A stretch of DNA of 34,096 nucleotides from Solirubrobacteraceae bacterium (GCA_030151725.1 JASLDD010000291.1:1-34096); one strand, 5' to 3'; counted from the stretch's first letter, positions 8,096 to 15,593 are shown. Notes: generated by a model from the sequence alone, not told the origin. Made by a program: numbers and translations.

Positions 8096-9085
8096 TCATC
8101 CAGCTTGAGCGGCGCGGCTGGCACGTGAATGAGTGAGAGCTGAAAGATCTCTGAGGGTGATCGTCGGTGGAGGGGCGATCACCTTGTGTGAGCCATCGTC
8201 GAACACGATCACCCCGCCGTGGGGCAGTCGCGCCGGTGCGAGGCGGGGTCCACTGAGGACGGCGGCCTTGGCATGGATCTCAGCCAGCAGCGCGCTTGGC
8301 GCGAGTGCTGTGACCTGTACGACCCCCGTGAATGCGGGCTTGCCGCTGGCGGGATCGAGCAGGTGGTGGGCCGGGGCGCCTGTGGCGTCCAGCCAGCTGC
8401 GTCGCCCGATTCCGCTAGTGGCCACCCCGGTCCGCGCGGGCTTGAACGTGTGCAGAGTGTGACCGTCGAATGGGCTTTCGACCTTGATCGGGCGACTCAC
8501 CAGCGCTGTCCCGCCGATGGTCAAGTCCCCCGCGCAGTTGATCGCATAGGCGTCGTGACCCGCGAGCGCCTCGCCAAGCACATCGGCGAACATGCCCTTG
8601 GCCAAGCCGCCACTGTCGAGCTTGAGACCCGGCGGCCGCGCTACCACGCCACGCCCGAACTCGACGTCGATCTCCCGCCACGCTGCCGTCGCTCTGGCGT
8701 GAGCGATCTTACGCTGTGGCGCGAGCTTCAAAGCCATCTGCAGGGGCAGCGGGGGCGGTAGGTGGGTGCGGTAGCCGGACGATTCGATCTCATCGATCAG
8801 GGTCCCGTCGACGAGGCCGCCGGTCATCGAGCCGGCTTCGACGACCGCCTGGGCGAAGCGCGCCATCGTGGGGCTGACAGGCACCTCCTCGCGCGGGTCG
8901 CGGTTCAGGCGAGAGAGCTCGCTGTCGGGCGTGAAGCGTGAGAAGCGCTCGTGCCAGTCCAGCAGGCTCTCCCGTGCGAACTCAACGCTCTGCTCGGCCG
9001 AGCGCTCAGGCGTATCTCCGCTGACGAGCACCGTGCAGGTCGAGCCGAAGCAGTCGAATGTGGCCGTTGCCTCGTGCACGATCAT
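8096..9085 (-). CDS. apbE: FAD:protein FMN transferase (ApbE)
   Basis: 329 residues. ApbE covalently attaches FMN from FAD to a Thr/Ser of extracytoplasmic redox proteins, using Mg2+. Visible family motifs: LDSGGLAKGMFAD at 156-168, NCAGDL at 183-188, HHLLDPASGKP at 240-250 and a C-terminal AEIHAKAAVLSG helix in place of the usual AD/E-x-x-A-T-A segment. No signal peptide or lipobox is seen, as in several actinomycete ApbE proteins. The start overlaps the stop of the preceding Ala/Glu/Ser-rich gene by ATGA, so the two are translationally coupled. This points to that protein, or the ferric-reductase-like protein before it, as the redox partner. Confidence 0.93.
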   Translation of the reverse strand: MIVHEATATFDCFGSTCTVLVSGDTPERSAEQSVEFARESLLDWHERFSRFTPDSELSRLNRDPREEVPVSPTMARFAQAVVEAGSMTGGLVDGTLIDEIESSGYRTHLPPPLPLQMALKLAPQRKIAHARATAAWREIDVEFGRGVVARPPGLKLDSGGLAKGMFADVLGEALAGHDAYAINCAGDLTIGGTALVSRPIKVESPFDGHTLHTFKPARTGVATSGIGRRSWLDATGAPAHHLLDPASGKPAFTGVVQVTALAPSALLAEIHAKAAVLSGPRLAPARLPHGGVIVFDDGSHKVIAPPPTITLRDLSALTHSRASRAAQAG

Positions 9086-9570
9086 GACTGTGAGGTCGTC
9101 ACCGCAGAGGCGGAGTTGGATGATTCTTCTTCGCCGGCCGAGGATTCACTCGACTGGCCGGCGCTCGATTCGGTGGAGCTTTCGCCGGATGCGCTTGTGT
9201 TCGCGACTTCTTCTTCGGCAGCTTTTGCTTCTTCGGCAGCTTTTGCTTCAGCGGCTTCTTTTGTAGCGGCGGCTTTCTTGGCGGCGGCAGCCTTCTTGGC
9301 GGCAGAAGAGGTCGTGTTGGCCATGAGGCTCGTCGAGGTGTGGCTTTTCCTGGTCGTGGCTGCGGAAAGAGCCGGATCGTGTCCGGAGGCGAGCTGTACG
9401 TACACGGCCAGGAATGCGGCAGCGAACAGAGCGACGGAGAGACCGGCGACAGATCGACGGATCTTGCTGGCACGACGGCGCATCGCCTCGCGGCGACTGC
9501 CTGCGAGTGCTTTGGCGTCGAGCTGCTCTGCGCGGGGGGAGGGGGGTGGTGGTGTGCGGTTCAAGCTCAT
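9082..9570 (-). CDS. Membrane-anchored Ala/Glu/Ser-rich protein, candidate ApbE substrate
   Basis: 162 residues, starting at 9570 behind a good Shine-Dalgarno (GGAGAG). A basic N-terminus (about 1-42) precedes one TM helix (GLSVALFAAAFLAVYVQLA). A Lys/Ala/Glu-rich, probably helical or coiled stretch follows (SAAKKAAAAKKAAATKEAAE and on), then a Ser/Glu-rich disordered tail. It ends NSASAVTTSQS (residues 152-162). Aligned to the flavinylation pattern [DN]-x-x-S-G-A-T-x-[ST], this gives N152, S155, A for G, V for A and T158 as possible FMN acceptor. There is no FMN-binding domain. Gene order (heme membrane protein, this gene, apbE) is that of actinomycete flavin electron-transfer operons where a small FMN_bind protein normally sits here. 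The function is inference. Confidence 0.8.
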   Translation of the reverse strand: MSLNRTPPPPSPRAEQLDAKALAGSRREAMRRRASKIRRSVAGLSVALFAAAFLAVYVQLASGHDPALSAATTRKSHTSTSLMANTTSSAAKKAAAAKKAAATKEAAEAKAAEEAKAAEEEVANTSASGESSTESSAGQSSESSAGEEESSNSASAVTTSQS

Positions 9571-9623
9571 TGTCTCTCCAATCGGTGAGGGTGTGCTGTC
9601 AGTGTTTGCCACGCGCATACAAA

Positions 9624-10244
9624 TCAGCTGGACGGCGACTGAGAGAAGGCTGAGCGCTGCTTTGGCTGCTCCACTGCGGGGCCGGAGTGCCTCAGCATCC
9701 TGGCCATGAGCAGGACAAGTGGGGGCAAAACAACGATGGCGGTCATTGCAAGGAACCAGGTCTGACCAGCGTCGGTGCCCTCGCCCAGCGAGTGTGCGAT
9801 GCCCAAGATCCAGGCCAGCGCGGTGAAGCGGTGCAGCTTGCGCCAGCGCTGCACGCCGATTCTTGTACGTGCGTAATAGGAGATCCCGAGTAGCGCCAGC
9901 GCCCAGAAGGCGACGATCCCGGTGCTCGTCCAGACAGTTTTGTAGCCGCTGGCGAACGGCACCGCGATGTCGGCGAGGCTCGGGTGCATGAAGCTGTCGC
10001 CGAGCAGCGTGAGCCCATGCACGAGGAGCGCCGCAAGCGTTGCAAGCGAAAGCGCCTCGTGTGTCACCCGCAAATCGGGTCCGCGCCGCTTGAGCAGGCG
10101 CCCACCCATCAGCAGCCCGATGCAGACTGAGACGCTCGAGAGAATCAATGCGGCGATCCCAGCCGCGCGGCTGGTGATCCAAAACAGGTGTGGTCCTGTG
10201 GCCGTGGCGAGGATGCTTGTCTGAGTGCTGATCATGCTTACCAT
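9624..10244 (-). CDS. Ferric-reductase-like transmembrane heme protein
   Basis: About 206 residues with six hydrophobic segments. Paired histidines on the central helices (VTHEALS/LLVHGLTLLGDSFMH and KLHRFTALAWILGIAHSLGEG) fit the b-heme ligands of the ferric reductase-like/MsrQ (YedZ) domain. Such proteins pass electrons across the membrane, here perhaps from cytoplasmic carriers to an outside flavin. There is no fused NAD(P)H or FAD domain. Starts at 10247 (TTG), 10244 (ATG) and 10235 (ATG) are all possible; 10244 is taken. It begins 67 bp after the HtrA-like protease gene and is followed after 53 bp by the Ala/Glu/Ser-rich protein, then apbE, all on one strand. Confidence 0.87.
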   Translation of the reverse strand: MVSMISTQTSILATATGPHLFWITSRAAGIAALILSSVSVCIGLLMGGRLLKRRGPDLRVTHEALSLATLAALLVHGLTLLGDSFMHPSLADIAVPFASGYKTVWTSTGIVAFWALALLGISYYARTRIGVQRWRKLHRFTALAWILGIAHSLGEGTDAGQTWFLAMTAIVVLPPLVLLMARMLRHSGPAVEQPKQRSAFSQSPSS

Positions 10245-10311
10245 CAAAGCGCGCGTTCCTCAGAGAATGCTGTGAACGGCCTGGGCGATTCAGCAGTCTT
10301 CTGGCGCGATC

Positions 10312-11154
10312 TCAGCTCGTCTTGAGCGCTTCACTGCCAAAGCGCTGGACGAACGCCTTGATCGTGGTGCTCGAGATGGCAAAACCCACGCCGCTCGAGC
10401 CACCCTCGCCGGTCGTGCTCGTGCTCGAGGAGATGATCTGGGAGTTGACCCCGATGACGTCTCCACCGGAGTCGATCAGCGGTCCGCCCGAGTTGCCGGG
10501 ATTGAGGGCAGCGTCGGTTTGGATGACGTGAGCGATGGTGGCGCCGTTAGGCGCTTTGATCTGGCGGTTGAGCGCCGAGACGATTCCGGTTGTGAGCGTC
10601 CAGTTGAGACCGAAGGGGTTCCCGATCGCATACGCACTGTCACCCACCTGGGTTGAGGCCGTTTCCCCGAGGGTGAGGGGATGCAGGGACAGTCCGCTGG
10701 AGTCGATTCGCAATAGGGCCAGGTCGAGTGACTTGTCGACCGCAACCACACTCGCCTTGTGCGTGTAGCCCGTTTCACCATCCAGGGCCACGGTGATCGA
10801 GCTCCCATCTTCGACCACGTGCTCGTTGGTGAGGATCAACCCGCCGGTGCTCACAATGATGCCCGATCCGGTGTCGCTCTGGGCGCTGCTCTGTTCGCTG
10901 CCAAAGGCCGACTGCGATCCGGAGCTTGCGCGGATGGCCACCACGCCGTGGGCGTCTCGTTCGTAGATCTGGCGAGGGGTGAGGGATGTGCTCGTGCTCA
11001 CGTGCGAGGCGAATGCGGTACTGCCAGCGCGGTGTGTCAACACTGTGGTTGTGTGGGAGCTCAGGCCGAAGGGGTGGGCGACCAGCACGATCAGGGCGGC
11101 TGCAAGGCCGCCGATGGCTGCTGAGATGAATGAGACCGCCTTGAGGTGGCGCAT
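10312..11154 (-). CDS. HtrA/DegP-like trypsin-type serine protease without PDZ domain
   Basis: 280 residues: an N-terminal signal anchor (about 8-28), a short linker, and an S1C protease domain with His112 (TNEHVV), Asp144 (SLDLALLRID) and Ser222 (NPGNSGGPL). It stops soon after the catalytic domain, so the PDZ domain usual in HtrA/PepD is missing. It acts outside the membrane, likely in protein quality control. The start at 11154 has a strong Shine-Dalgarno (GGAGGAA). A weak two-component box lies about 70-90 bp upstream, and the two-component genes lie just beyond the small membrane protein, an arrangement reminiscent of mycobacterial mprAB-pepD. It may be cotranscribed with the redox genes downstream. 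Confidence 0.92.
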   Translation of the reverse strand: MRHLKAVSFISAAIGGLAAALIVLVAHPFGLSSHTTTVLTHRAGSTAFASHVSTSTSLTPRQIYERDAHGVVAIRASSGSQSAFGSEQSSAQSDTGSGIIVSTGGLILTNEHVVEDGSSITVALDGETGYTHKASVVAVDKSLDLALLRIDSSGLSLHPLTLGETASTQVGDSAYAIGNPFGLNWTLTTGIVSALNRQIKAPNGATIAHVIQTDAALNPGNSGGPLIDSGGDVIGVNSQIISSSTSTTGEGGSSGVGFAISSTTIKAFVQRFGSEALKTS

Positions 11155-11224
11155 GGTCTTCCTCCGGTAATAGGGTGTGGAGGGACACTGTTGCGAGTAC
11201 CCCTGAAGTGCGTTTAACCTGGGG

Positions 11225-11242
11225 GTAAGCGCACGCTAAGAG
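11225..11242 (-). promoter_or_regulatory. Weak 11-bp-spaced direct repeat upstream of the HtrA-like gene
   Basis: On the plus strand GTAAGCG starts at 11225 and CTAAGAG at 11236, an 11-bp period. CTAAGAG differs by one base from the CTGAGAG half site found in front of the response regulator; GTAAGCG matches at four of seven positions. The site is 71-88 bp before the protease start. It is supported mainly by its position and by the two better copies. Confidence 0.35.
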
Positions 11243-11255
11243 CCTTAAAGCGCAA

Positions 11256-11283
11256 GACCGCCCGGCACGCGTACCGGGCGGTC
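11256..11283. terminator. Strong hairpin between small membrane protein and protease genes
   Basis: GACCGCCCGG (11256-11265) and CCGGGCGGTC (11274-11283) form a perfect 10-bp stem with an 8-nt loop, 15 bp beyond the stop of the small membrane protein gene. On the minus strand it is followed by TTGCGCTTT, so it probably ends that transcript. The T-run is short and interrupted. Confidence 0.7.
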
Positions 11284-11298
11284 GTTTGCCGCGGGTCG

Positions 11299-11529
11299 TC
11301 AGGAGCGGGCCGGAACAGATGATGCTCCTACGCGCCTCGAGGGTCGCGTAGGACGCAGGGGATGTGCTTGACCGCCGGGCAGCGCTGGCGCCTGATCGTG
11401 CTCAGCGAGGGTCTGATCGGATGGGGTGTGAGGTGTGAGGCGGTTTGCACGGGACATGACGAACACGAGCAGGCCGATGAGAGCGGCGTCGAGGAGGACG
11501 ATGAGAACGATTGCCAGGGCGAGGGACAT
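11299..11529 (-). CDS. Small single-pass membrane protein, unknown function
   Basis: 76 residues: an N-terminal membrane helix (about 3-25, LALAIVLIVLLDAALIGLLV) followed by a hydrophilic, Pro/His/Arg-rich cytoplasmic or external tail with no recognisable domain. The start at 11529 has a GAAAGG ribosome site. It has its own transcription signals: a clear pair of 11-bp-spaced CTGAGA repeats 76-93 bp upstream and a strong terminator downstream. It sits between the kinase gene and the protease. It may be a regulatory or accessory protein of the envelope stress response, but only position supports this. Confidence 0.65.
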   Translation of the reverse strand: MSLALAIVLIVLLDAALIGLLVFVMSRANRLTPHTPSDQTLAEHDQAPALPGGQAHPLRPTRPSRRVGASSVPARS

Positions 11530-11604
11530 TTGCGGGCCTTTCGGTTCGCTTTCAATAACTGAAGCGAGTATCGAAAACCTCCCTCAAGCGCCCGTGGCTG
11601 TTGG

Positions 11605-11622
11605 CTGAGATCTCCCTGAGAG
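11605..11622 (-). promoter_or_regulatory. 11-bp-spaced CTGAGA direct repeat upstream of the small membrane protein
   Basis: CTGAGA at 11605-11610 and CTGAGAG at 11616-11622 (plus strand) lie exactly 11 bp apart, one helical turn, as expected for an OmpR/PhoB-family response-regulator dimer. It is in the 102-bp gap between the kinase stop and the small membrane protein start and matches the sites in front of the response regulator gene. Confidence 0.55.
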
Positions 11623-11631
11623 CGTGCCCGA

Positions 11632-13155
11632 CTAGACCGTCTCTGTGTCGGCGCTCGCGTCAGCCGACTCAGGGTGCGACTTGGGCAACGCGACCGTGAA
11701 GGCAGCGCCGCCGTCGGGCGCATTGCGAGCACTGATGCTTCCACCGTGGGCCTCGACGATCCCGCGCACGATTGCCAGTCCCAGGCCGGCTCCCGCCTTG
11801 CCGCGCTCGCGCCCCCCCTCAGCTCGCCAGAAGCGCCCGAACAGCTTCTCCTGTGAGCTGTTCGGCAGCCCCGGACCGTGGTCACGCACGGTGATCGTGA
11901 CAGCCTGGCCACCGTCCTCGACCGACAGCTCGATCGGCGTACCCGGCGGCGTATGCACAAGCGCATTGCGTGTGAGGTTCGCGAGCACCTGGCGCAACTG
12001 GTGGGCGTCGCCTGAGACGAGAGCCTGAGGCGGGGTGCTCAGCTCGATCGCCCGCTCAGGGGCGGTGGCGCGAGCGTCGTGCACGGCGTCGTGTGCGAGA
12101 ACTGCGAGATCGACTGCTTGGCGGCGCAGCTCCGGAGCTTCGTCCATCCGCGCGAGCGTGAGCAGATCCTCCACCAGCACGCCCATGCGCTTTGACTCAT
12201 CCTCTATGCGCCTCATCGCCATCTCGGTCCCCTCCTGATCCCTGGTGGCGCCCATGCGAAACAGCTCGGCGTACCCGCGGATGGAGGCCAGCGGGGTACG
12301 CAGCTCGTGCGATGCATCGGCCAGAAACTGGCGCAGCCGCTCCTCGCTGGCCTGGCGTTCGGCAAACGCCAACTCGAGGCGGTCGAGCATGGCATTGAGC
12401 GCGAGTCCCAGGCGCCCGACCTCGGTGCGTGACGTGGCCGGGCTGACCCTGCGCGAGAGCTCGCCCGCGGCGATCTCGCCGGCTGTTATCTCCATACGGT
12501 CGAGAGGCCGTAGGCCCAGGCGCACGACGAAGAACGCGGTCACGCCCAGCGCGATCAGCACACCCGCGATCACCAGCGCCTCGACCAACAGCAGCCGGCT
12601 GAGCGTCTGTTTGACTTCCGTGAGCGGAAGCGCGACGACGGTGATGCCGGAGTCCTCGGGATCCTTGGTGGCATATACGCGGTAGTGGAGGTCCGAGGAG
12701 GAGCCGGTAGAGCGGACCGTGAAGAGCTTTTCTAGAGGCACGCTGGCAGGCAGCTTTGGTTGCGGTGGTTTCGCTTCCTCAGCAAAGCTGATGTCGATGT
12801 GGCCTATGACCTGCCCCGTGCCGGTGCGGCGCTGGCCGAAGGTGCCGGGAGGGAGGTTGAGGCCGGGTCCTTTCGAACTGGGCGTCTGTTGGGCGATTTC
12901 TTCAGAGCCCTGTAAGCCATCCGGGGTGCCGTTGTCGGAATCGGGAGAGGAGCCGGAATGCTTTGTTTCGGCCGGTCGGAACCCGGAGTTGTCGAGCATG
13001 CGGGAGACGGACGGGCCCGCGGAGCGGACCTGCTGGTCGATGCGTTCTTCCAGGAATGAGCGCTGCTCGGTGTAGGTGACACCGGCAAGAAGCACCAACC
13101 CCGCGGCTGCGAGCACGAGCACGCTCGCAAGCACACGGGCACGCAGCGAGGCCAT
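11632..13155 (-). CDS. Sensor histidine kinase (MprB/TcrY-like)
   Basis: 507 residues: TM1 at about 8-28, an extracytoplasmic domain of about 150 residues that is Ser/Pro/Gly-rich in its first half, TM2 at about 188-212, HAMP at about 213-265, HisKA with phospho-acceptor His283 (ASHELRTPL), and HATPase with N-box Asn397 (NLTRNALVH), DHGPGL 425-430 and GAGLGL 455-460. All catalytic elements look intact. The start overlaps the response regulator stop as TGATG, so the pair is coupled. The signal is unknown; by synteny with an HtrA-type protease, envelope stress is the best guess. Confidence 0.95.
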   Translation of the reverse strand: MASLRARVLASVLVLAAAGLVLLAGVTYTEQRSFLEERIDQQVRSAGPSVSRMLDNSGFRPAETKHSGSSPDSDNGTPDGLQGSEEIAQQTPSSKGPGLNLPPGTFGQRRTGTGQVIGHIDISFAEEAKPPQPKLPASVPLEKLFTVRSTGSSSDLHYRVYATKDPEDSGITVVALPLTEVKQTLSRLLLVEALVIAGVLIALGVTAFFVVRLGLRPLDRMEITAGEIAAGELSRRVSPATSRTEVGRLGLALNAMLDRLELAFAERQASEERLRQFLADASHELRTPLASIRGYAELFRMGATRDQEGTEMAMRRIEDESKRMGVLVEDLLTLARMDEAPELRRQAVDLAVLAHDAVHDARATAPERAIELSTPPQALVSGDAHQLRQVLANLTRNALVHTPPGTPIELSVEDGGQAVTITVRDHGPGLPNSSQEKLFGRFWRAEGGRERGKAGAGLGLAIVRGIVEAHGGSISARNAPDGGAAFTVALPKSHPESADASADTETV

Positions 13156-13868
13156 CAGGAACGCGGAGCCTGGAGCGCGTATCCGACCCCGCGCACGGTC
13201 CTGATCAGCGACGGCCCGTGGGCGTCGAGCTTCTTGCGCAAATAGCTGATGTAGGTCTCAAGCACCCGCCCGTCCCCACCGAAGTCGTAGTTCCAGACGT
13301 GGTCCAGGAGCTGGGCTCGGGTCATCACGCGGCGCGGGTTGAGCATGAGGTAGCGCAGCAGCCTGTATTCGGTGGCGGTCAGCTCGATCTGCTCGCCGGC
13401 ACGGGTCACCTCGCGCGACTCCTCGTCCAGCTCGAGATCCTCGAATACCAGACGTCCGGTCTCGGGCGCTGCCTGGCCGGTGCGCCGCAGGATGGTGCGG
13501 ATACGGGCCACGAGCTCCTCGAGGCTGAAGGGCTTCGTCATGTAGTCGTCCCCACCACCGCTGAGCCCGCGAACCTTGTCCTCGGTCGCATCGCGAGCGG
13601 TGAGGAAGATGATCGGCACGCCCGTGCGCTGTGCGCCCAGGCGGCTCGCGACATCGAAGCCCTCCATGTCCGGGAGCATTACGTCGAGGACCATCAGGTG
13701 GGGCTTGAAGCTGCTCACGGCGGCAAGTGCCTCGCGGCCGGTGGCGGCAGTCTCGACAGAAAAGCCTTGAAACCGGAGTGCCATGCTCACGACCTCGACG
13801 ATGTTGGGCTCGTCATCGACCACGAGCACGCGGTGGGAGTCGCCGTTTTGAGATCCGTTCTCAGGCAT
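13155..13868 (-). CDS. OmpR/PhoB-family response regulator (MprA/TcrA-like)
   Basis: 237 residues: receiver domain with Asp18/Asp19, phospho-acceptor Asp62 (LDVMLP), Thr90 and Lys112, followed by a winged-helix DNA-binding domain (about 140-232, ending LDAHGPSLIRTVRGVGYAL). It partners the kinase that overlaps its stop. I start it at ATG 13868 (MPENGS); the frame is open for hundreds of codons upstream, but that part lies antisense to the GH114 gene and is not protein-like. A 12-codon leader ORF with its own ribosome site overlaps the start. A 19-bp direct-repeat box at 13973-13991 suggests autoregulation. Confidence 0.95.
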   Translation of the reverse strand: MPENGSQNGDSHRVLVVDDEPNIVEVVSMALRFQGFSVETAATGREALAAVSSFKPHLMVLDVMLPDMEGFDVASRLGAQRTGVPIIFLTARDATEDKVRGLSGGGDDYMTKPFSLEELVARIRTILRRTGQAAPETGRLVFEDLELDEESREVTRAGEQIELTATEYRLLRYLMLNPRRVMTRAQLLDHVWNYDFGGDGRVLETYISYLRKKLDAHGPSLIRTVRGVGYALQAPRS

Positions 13869-13899
13869 GTCGCGCAGGTGCGTTCGTTGCTGGTGGCAT
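13861..13899 (-). CDS. Candidate 12-codon leader peptide overlapping the response regulator start
   Basis: ATG at 13899 is preceded by AAGGAAG (13902-13908), a better ribosome site than anything before the regulator itself. The ORF encodes MPPATNAPARHA and its TGA (13861-13863) lies just inside the regulator gene, so the reading frames overlap by 8 nt (ATGCCTGA). Ribosomes ending here could re-initiate on the regulator. It is seen as sequence; translation is inferred. Confidence 0.35.
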   Translation of the reverse strand: MPPATNAPARHA

Positions 13900-13972
13900 G
13901 ACTTCCTTTCGTCCAGGCGGGTGCTGATACGCACAGTCTGGGACAGCCGTGTGAGAGGTTCCGTCGGAAACT

Positions 13973-13991
13973 CTGAGAGTTTGCTGAGAGT
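13973..13991 (-). promoter_or_regulatory. 19-bp MprA-box-like direct repeat upstream of the two-component operon
   Basis: CTGAGAGT at 13973-13980 and again at 13984-13991 are two identical 8-bp direct repeats with a 3-bp spacer (11-bp period). The mycobacterial MprA box is described as a 19-bp site made of two loosely conserved 8-bp direct repeats, the same geometry. It is 105-123 bp upstream of the response regulator start and about 30 bp before the divergent GH114-type gene. Confidence 0.6.
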
Positions 13992-14021
13992 ACATCCAAC
14001 AGCTCGTCCTAGCATGAGCCG

Positions 14022-14828
14022 GTGGACTTCAAAAGACCAAGCGTTGCGAAGATGACGCGGGCGCTGGTGCTTGCGATCATTTTCGTCGCTGTGCTTGTCC
14101 CCGCGGTAGCGGACGGGGCAGCCTGGTGGACTCCACAGCAACGGTTGACGTGGTACTGGCAGCTGCAGGGAGCCGTCGACAACGAAATACCTGTTGCGGC
14201 TTACGACATTGACGCCTTTGAAAACAGCGCCTCTGAGGTCGCGGCCCTTCACGCCCAGGGCAAGCGCGTCATCTGCTACGTGGACGTGGGCACGGCCGAG
14301 CGGTTCCGCCCCGACTACGGTGCCTTCCCGGCTTCTGTGCTCGGGCGCTCGAATGGTTGGCCTGGGGAGCGGTGGCTGGACATCCGACGGCTGAATGTCA
14401 TCGAGCCGATCATGGCTGCACGCTTTGCGATGTGCCGCGAAAAGGGCTTCGATGCGATCGAGCCGGACAACATCGAAGCGTATTCCAACAGGTCCGGCTT
14501 TCCGCTCACGGCCAGTGAGCAGCTGCGCTTCAACGAGTGGGTAGCTGGCGAGGGCCACGCTTTGGGCATGGCCGTCCTGCAGAAGAACGACGGGGAACAG
14601 ACCCAGGCGCTCGAGCCGTATTTCGACGGCGCCCTCACCGAGCAGTGCAATCAGTACCGCGAATGTGAGGACTACGAGGCGTACCTGAATGCGGGCAAGC
14701 CGGTGCTGAACGCCGAGTACCACAAGCAGCCGAGTCGCTTCTGTGCTGCGGACAAGGCGGTGGGCATCATGGGCGCGCGGTTTGACCTCGAACTCGACGG
14801 GAAGACCTTCATGCCCTGCTGGAGTTGA
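14022..14828 (+). CDS. Secreted GH114-type glycosidase (endo-alpha-1,4-polygalactosaminidase family)
   Basis: 268 residues with a signal peptide (MTRALVLAIIFVAVLVPAVA after a short basic lead) and then a TIM-barrel-like GH114/DUF297 domain. The pattern YDIDAFENSASEV, ICYVDVGTAE (about 84-93), WLDIRRL and DAIEPDNIEAY (144-154) carries the conserved acidic residues expected at the catalytic strand ends. Members cleave galactosamine-containing exopolysaccharides. Six Cys residues lie in the mature part, likely in disulphides. GTG 14022 and ATG 14052 are both possible starts; no strong ribosome site separates them. It is divergent from the response regulator and close to its box, so co-regulation is possible. 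It converges on yceI with a 9-bp gap. Confidence 0.85.
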   Translation: MDFKRPSVAKMTRALVLAIIFVAVLVPAVADGAAWWTPQQRLTWYWQLQGAVDNEIPVAAYDIDAFENSASEVAALHAQGKRVICYVDVGTAERFRPDYGAFPASVLGRSNGWPGERWLDIRRLNVIEPIMAARFAMCREKGFDAIEPDNIEAYSNRSGFPLTASEQLRFNEWVAGEGHALGMAVLQKNDGEQTQALEPYFDGALTEQCNQYRECEDYEAYLNAGKPVLNAEYHKQPSRFCAADKAVGIMGARFDLELDGKTFMPCWS

Positions 14829-14837
14829 GGGGCGCTG

Positions 14838-15593
14838 CTAGGTGCGGGCGAGGCGCAAGTCGAATTCCATCGTGGCCTTGTCGGTCACGGTGACGAAGCC
14901 GCCGACGCTGGGTGCGGTCATTCCGAACTCGCTCCACGGGAAGGTGAGCGCTCCGGCTGCCTCGAGCGTCGCTCCTGACAGGCTGATTTCGACCGGCACG
15001 GTCTCCTGCTTGGCCACCCCATGGATGGTGAAGGTGCCGGTCACCTCCACATGGGCAACATGGCCTTTGACGGCGCTCGCTGGGAGGCTGAGCGGCTTGC
15101 TGAGCGCGAACGTGGCGGAGGGATAACGGTCGCTTTCTAGGCCGATCGAGTGGATTTTTTCATCGCGCATTGATCGGTCGCTCTTGAGCGTGTTGACGGC
15201 CACACTGAACGAGGCAGCGGAGATCTTGATCGTTGCGGCGGCTTCGGAGAGGGTGGCGGAACCGCTGATTTGCGAGGTGCGCCCGACGGCGTCGCTCTGG
15301 GCGGGTAGGAATGCGAGCTTCTCCCGGACGCGGTAGCCGGCCTGTGAACCGGCGACGATCTTCCAGCGTCCGCTCAGTTGGGTGCTACCGGAAGACGATG
15401 TACTCGCACCACTAGTGCTGGTGCTGGGGGTGCTGGTGGCGGGCACCGAGGAGGTGCTCAGTTTGAACGGCTTGGGGGAGGAGGTCGGGAAGAGCACGAA
15501 GTAGACGAGCAGGAAGATCACGATTGCCGAGAACACGCCTGCGCCAAGCAGGCGTATCGCGAGACGTTTGCGCGGGCGCCGCGACTTTGCCAT
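14838..15593 (-). CDS. YceI-family lipocalin-like protein, membrane-anchored
   Basis: 251 residues: basic N-terminus, TM helix (about 14-34), a Ser/Thr/Pro linker (about 38-70) and a YceI domain. GRWKIVAGSQAGYRVREKL opens the beta-barrel, with DEKIHSIGLESDRYPSATF, the FTIHGVAKQETVPV signature strand and FPWSEFGM in the last third. YceI proteins bind isoprenoids or other lipids. The start at 15593 is supported by GGTGGGGAT just upstream, while the upstream in-frame ATG at 15662 lacks one. There is a 288-bp gap to the thioesterase gene on the same strand, in which I see no gene or clear signal. Confidence 0.9.
   Translation of the reverse strand: MAKSRRPRKRLAIRLLGAGVFSAIVIFLLVYFVLFPTSSPKPFKLSTSSVPATSTPSTSTSGASTSSSGSTQLSGRWKIVAGSQAGYRVREKLAFLPAQSDAVGRTSQISGSATLSEAAATIKISAASFSVAVNTLKSDRSMRDEKIHSIGLESDRYPSATFALSKPLSLPASAVKGHVAHVEVTGTFTIHGVAKQETVPVEISLSGATLEAAGALTFPWSEFGMTAPSVGGFVTVTDKATMEFDLRLART

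Noticed and set aside
8136..8160. CTGAAAG/CTGAGGG pair with 11-bp spacing, similar to the two-component box
   Set aside because: It lies inside the apbE coding sequence, both halves are imperfect, and the only gene downstream is a pseudogene.
9170..9320. Repetitive Lys/Ala/Glu codons resembling a tandem DNA repeat
   Set aside because: Copies are irregular in length and sequence; it is low-complexity protein coding rather than a defined repeat.
10230..10280. Possible two-component box (TCACAG/TCTGAG, 11 bp apart) before the ferric-reductase-like gene
   Set aside because: Only four of six positions match between half sites and neither equals CTCTCAG; indistinguishable from chance.
13869..14723. 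In-frame open extension of the response regulator by 285 codons
   Set aside because: It lies antisense to the GH114-type gene, has no family-like content, and the regulator's conserved N-terminus starts at 13868.
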